The notes beneath the pieces were generated by a model. The model was not told the origin of the DNA. It was given only the letters and a program-made list of their open reading frames with translations, and made no database searches. From an uncultured Holosporaceae bacterium (GTDB lineage: Bacteria > Pseudomonadota > Alphaproteobacteria > RUG11792): a stretch of 13,455 nt of DNA. Below, one piece after another: positions 12,691 through 13,455 of the stretch (position 1 is the first letter of the stretch; every line of letters begins with the position of its first letter). The stretch spans positions 1-13,455 of the forward strand of contig CAMYPB010000026.1 in NCBI GenBank assembly GCA_947285985.1, given 5' to 3'. The position numbers and the translations under genes are program-made.

Positions 12691-13455
12691 GATGAGGAAA
12701 TAAAAAGATTTCCTCTCTTCTTTCCTGTTATCCTTGGAATATCTATATTATACGGTGTGTATTATTATGAGTATGCACTGTATATTTCTTTGTTATTCAT
12801 TGTTATATCGATAATTATCAATAGGACAATACTTCGTATTATTTTGATCATATTTGCAGCCGGACTCTATATATCACAGATGGGTGGAATTCTGAATTTC
12901 AACAATGATATAACGAAACGTCAATTTCTAGACCATGATATAAAAAATATAAAATTCAAAGGATATGTCGATATTATCGAAGAAACACACCCCACAATGA
13001 AAAATATGCAGCGCATTATCGTGAGGGACATAATCCTCGAAAATAATAATATTGATAATCAAAAATATAATTTTATAAGGACTGTGAAAATGACGTGCTC
13101 CTCGAGGATGTTGAGGAATATCGAACCTATGGATTACGTTGAGATTCTCGGGAATTTCAATCGCGTTCGAAATAGTGCGATCCCGGGATCATTCGATCAA
13201 AAACAATATAACGCGATCATGAATATAGATGCAAACGGGATCGTCCTCCATATCGAAAAGATGAATGATAATGATAAAAAACATCATAATATTTTCGATT
13301 ATTTTTCATATTTTCGTTTTAAACTCACAAAAATTATATCAAATAAGCTTAAAAATCCGTGTAATGGAATCGCATCCGCGCTCCTCACAGGAGATAAATC
13401 TTCGATATCCCCAAAAATTAGGGAAAATTTTATTAAATCAGGAACAGCCCACATC
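12691..13455 (+). CDS. comEC: ComEC/Rec2 family DNA-uptake channel (5' part; start uncertain, cut by window end)
   Basis: ComEC forms the inner-membrane channel that passes single-stranded DNA during natural transformation; many non-competent bacteria keep a homologue. The frame opens after a TAG at 12622-12624 and continues to the window edge (255 codons from 12691). First comes RFPLFFPVILGISILYG, a membrane helix matching the family's W-F-L-W-L-P-V-x-x-G-x-G start, then further hydrophobic segments. An OB-like soluble domain follows (FKGYVDIIEETHP, MDYVEILGNFNRVR, PGSFDQKQYNAIMNIDANG). The window ends within the Competence-domain signature GIASALLTGDKSSISPKIRENFIKSGTAHI. No ATG, GTG or TTG exists in this frame before the first membrane helix. 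An ATG at 12692-12694 in another frame would join it if the A-run at 12698-12700 had one more A. So the start is unresolved: base deletion, sequence error, slippage or a rare start such as ATT or ATA. Confidence 0.8.

Noticed and set aside
1..13455. Recoding of TGA as tryptophan
   Set aside because: TGA ends the heparinase-like and isochorismatase-like genes at family-typical positions, and Trp is encoded by TGG throughout.
1..13455. Insertion sequence or prophage
   Set aside because: No transposase, integrase, terminal inverted repeats or target duplications were recognised.

Overview
The window is a low-GC (by eye about one third G+C), gene-dense bacterial segment with short intergenic gaps and the standard code (Trp is TGG; TGA serves as a stop). 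The housekeeping genes (DNA polymerase III delta', rpe followed by a heparinase II/III gene, accD, rpiB, comEC) together with a TssF-type T6SS baseplate gene suggest a reduced-genome, host-associated alphaproteobacterium. An intracellular protist symbiont of the Holosporales or Rickettsiales kind fits best. That placement is inference, since there is no rRNA in the window.

Layout. (1) 1-3940, minus strand: two large predicted secreted proteins made almost wholly of low-complexity Asn/Gln/Pro sequence. The first (2521 to beyond position 1, at least 840 codons) has a signal peptide, a basic patch, Asn-rich repeats, a TolA-like charged helix, a CCC motif and an array of 14-residue repeats that is itself three copies of a seven-unit super-repeat. 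The second (3940-2690) is Asn/Gln-rich with five D-x-N-G-N repeats. (2) 4111-5916, plus: a lone tssF. (3) 8988-5921, minus: rpe, heparinase II/III-like and holB, packed as one operon and ending 4 bases from the tssF stop. (4) 8989-9398: a regulatory gap with a small ORF that has its own promoter, Shine-Dalgarno and intrinsic terminator, followed by accD (9399-10253, plus). (5) 11432-10305, minus: two tandem small secreted proteins, probably distant paralogues, one with an acidic 12-residue repeat tail. (6) 11660-13455, plus: a probable operon of an isochorismatase-fold protein that has lost its catalytic triad, rpiB, and the start of comEC, which lacks a normal start codon in frame.

How the parts fit. 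rpe and rpiB both feed the non-oxidative pentose phosphate pathway; accD supplies malonyl-CoA for fatty acids; holB belongs to the replicative clamp loader. The accessory part is the set of four Sec-dependent, repeat-bearing proteins plus the T6SS component, which look like the host-facing part of the genome. The points most worth following up are the two-level repeat array, the neighbouring Asn-rich proteins, the triad-less isochorismatase-like protein, the small ORF/terminator unit before accD, the paralogous secreted pair, and the apparent comEC start defect.
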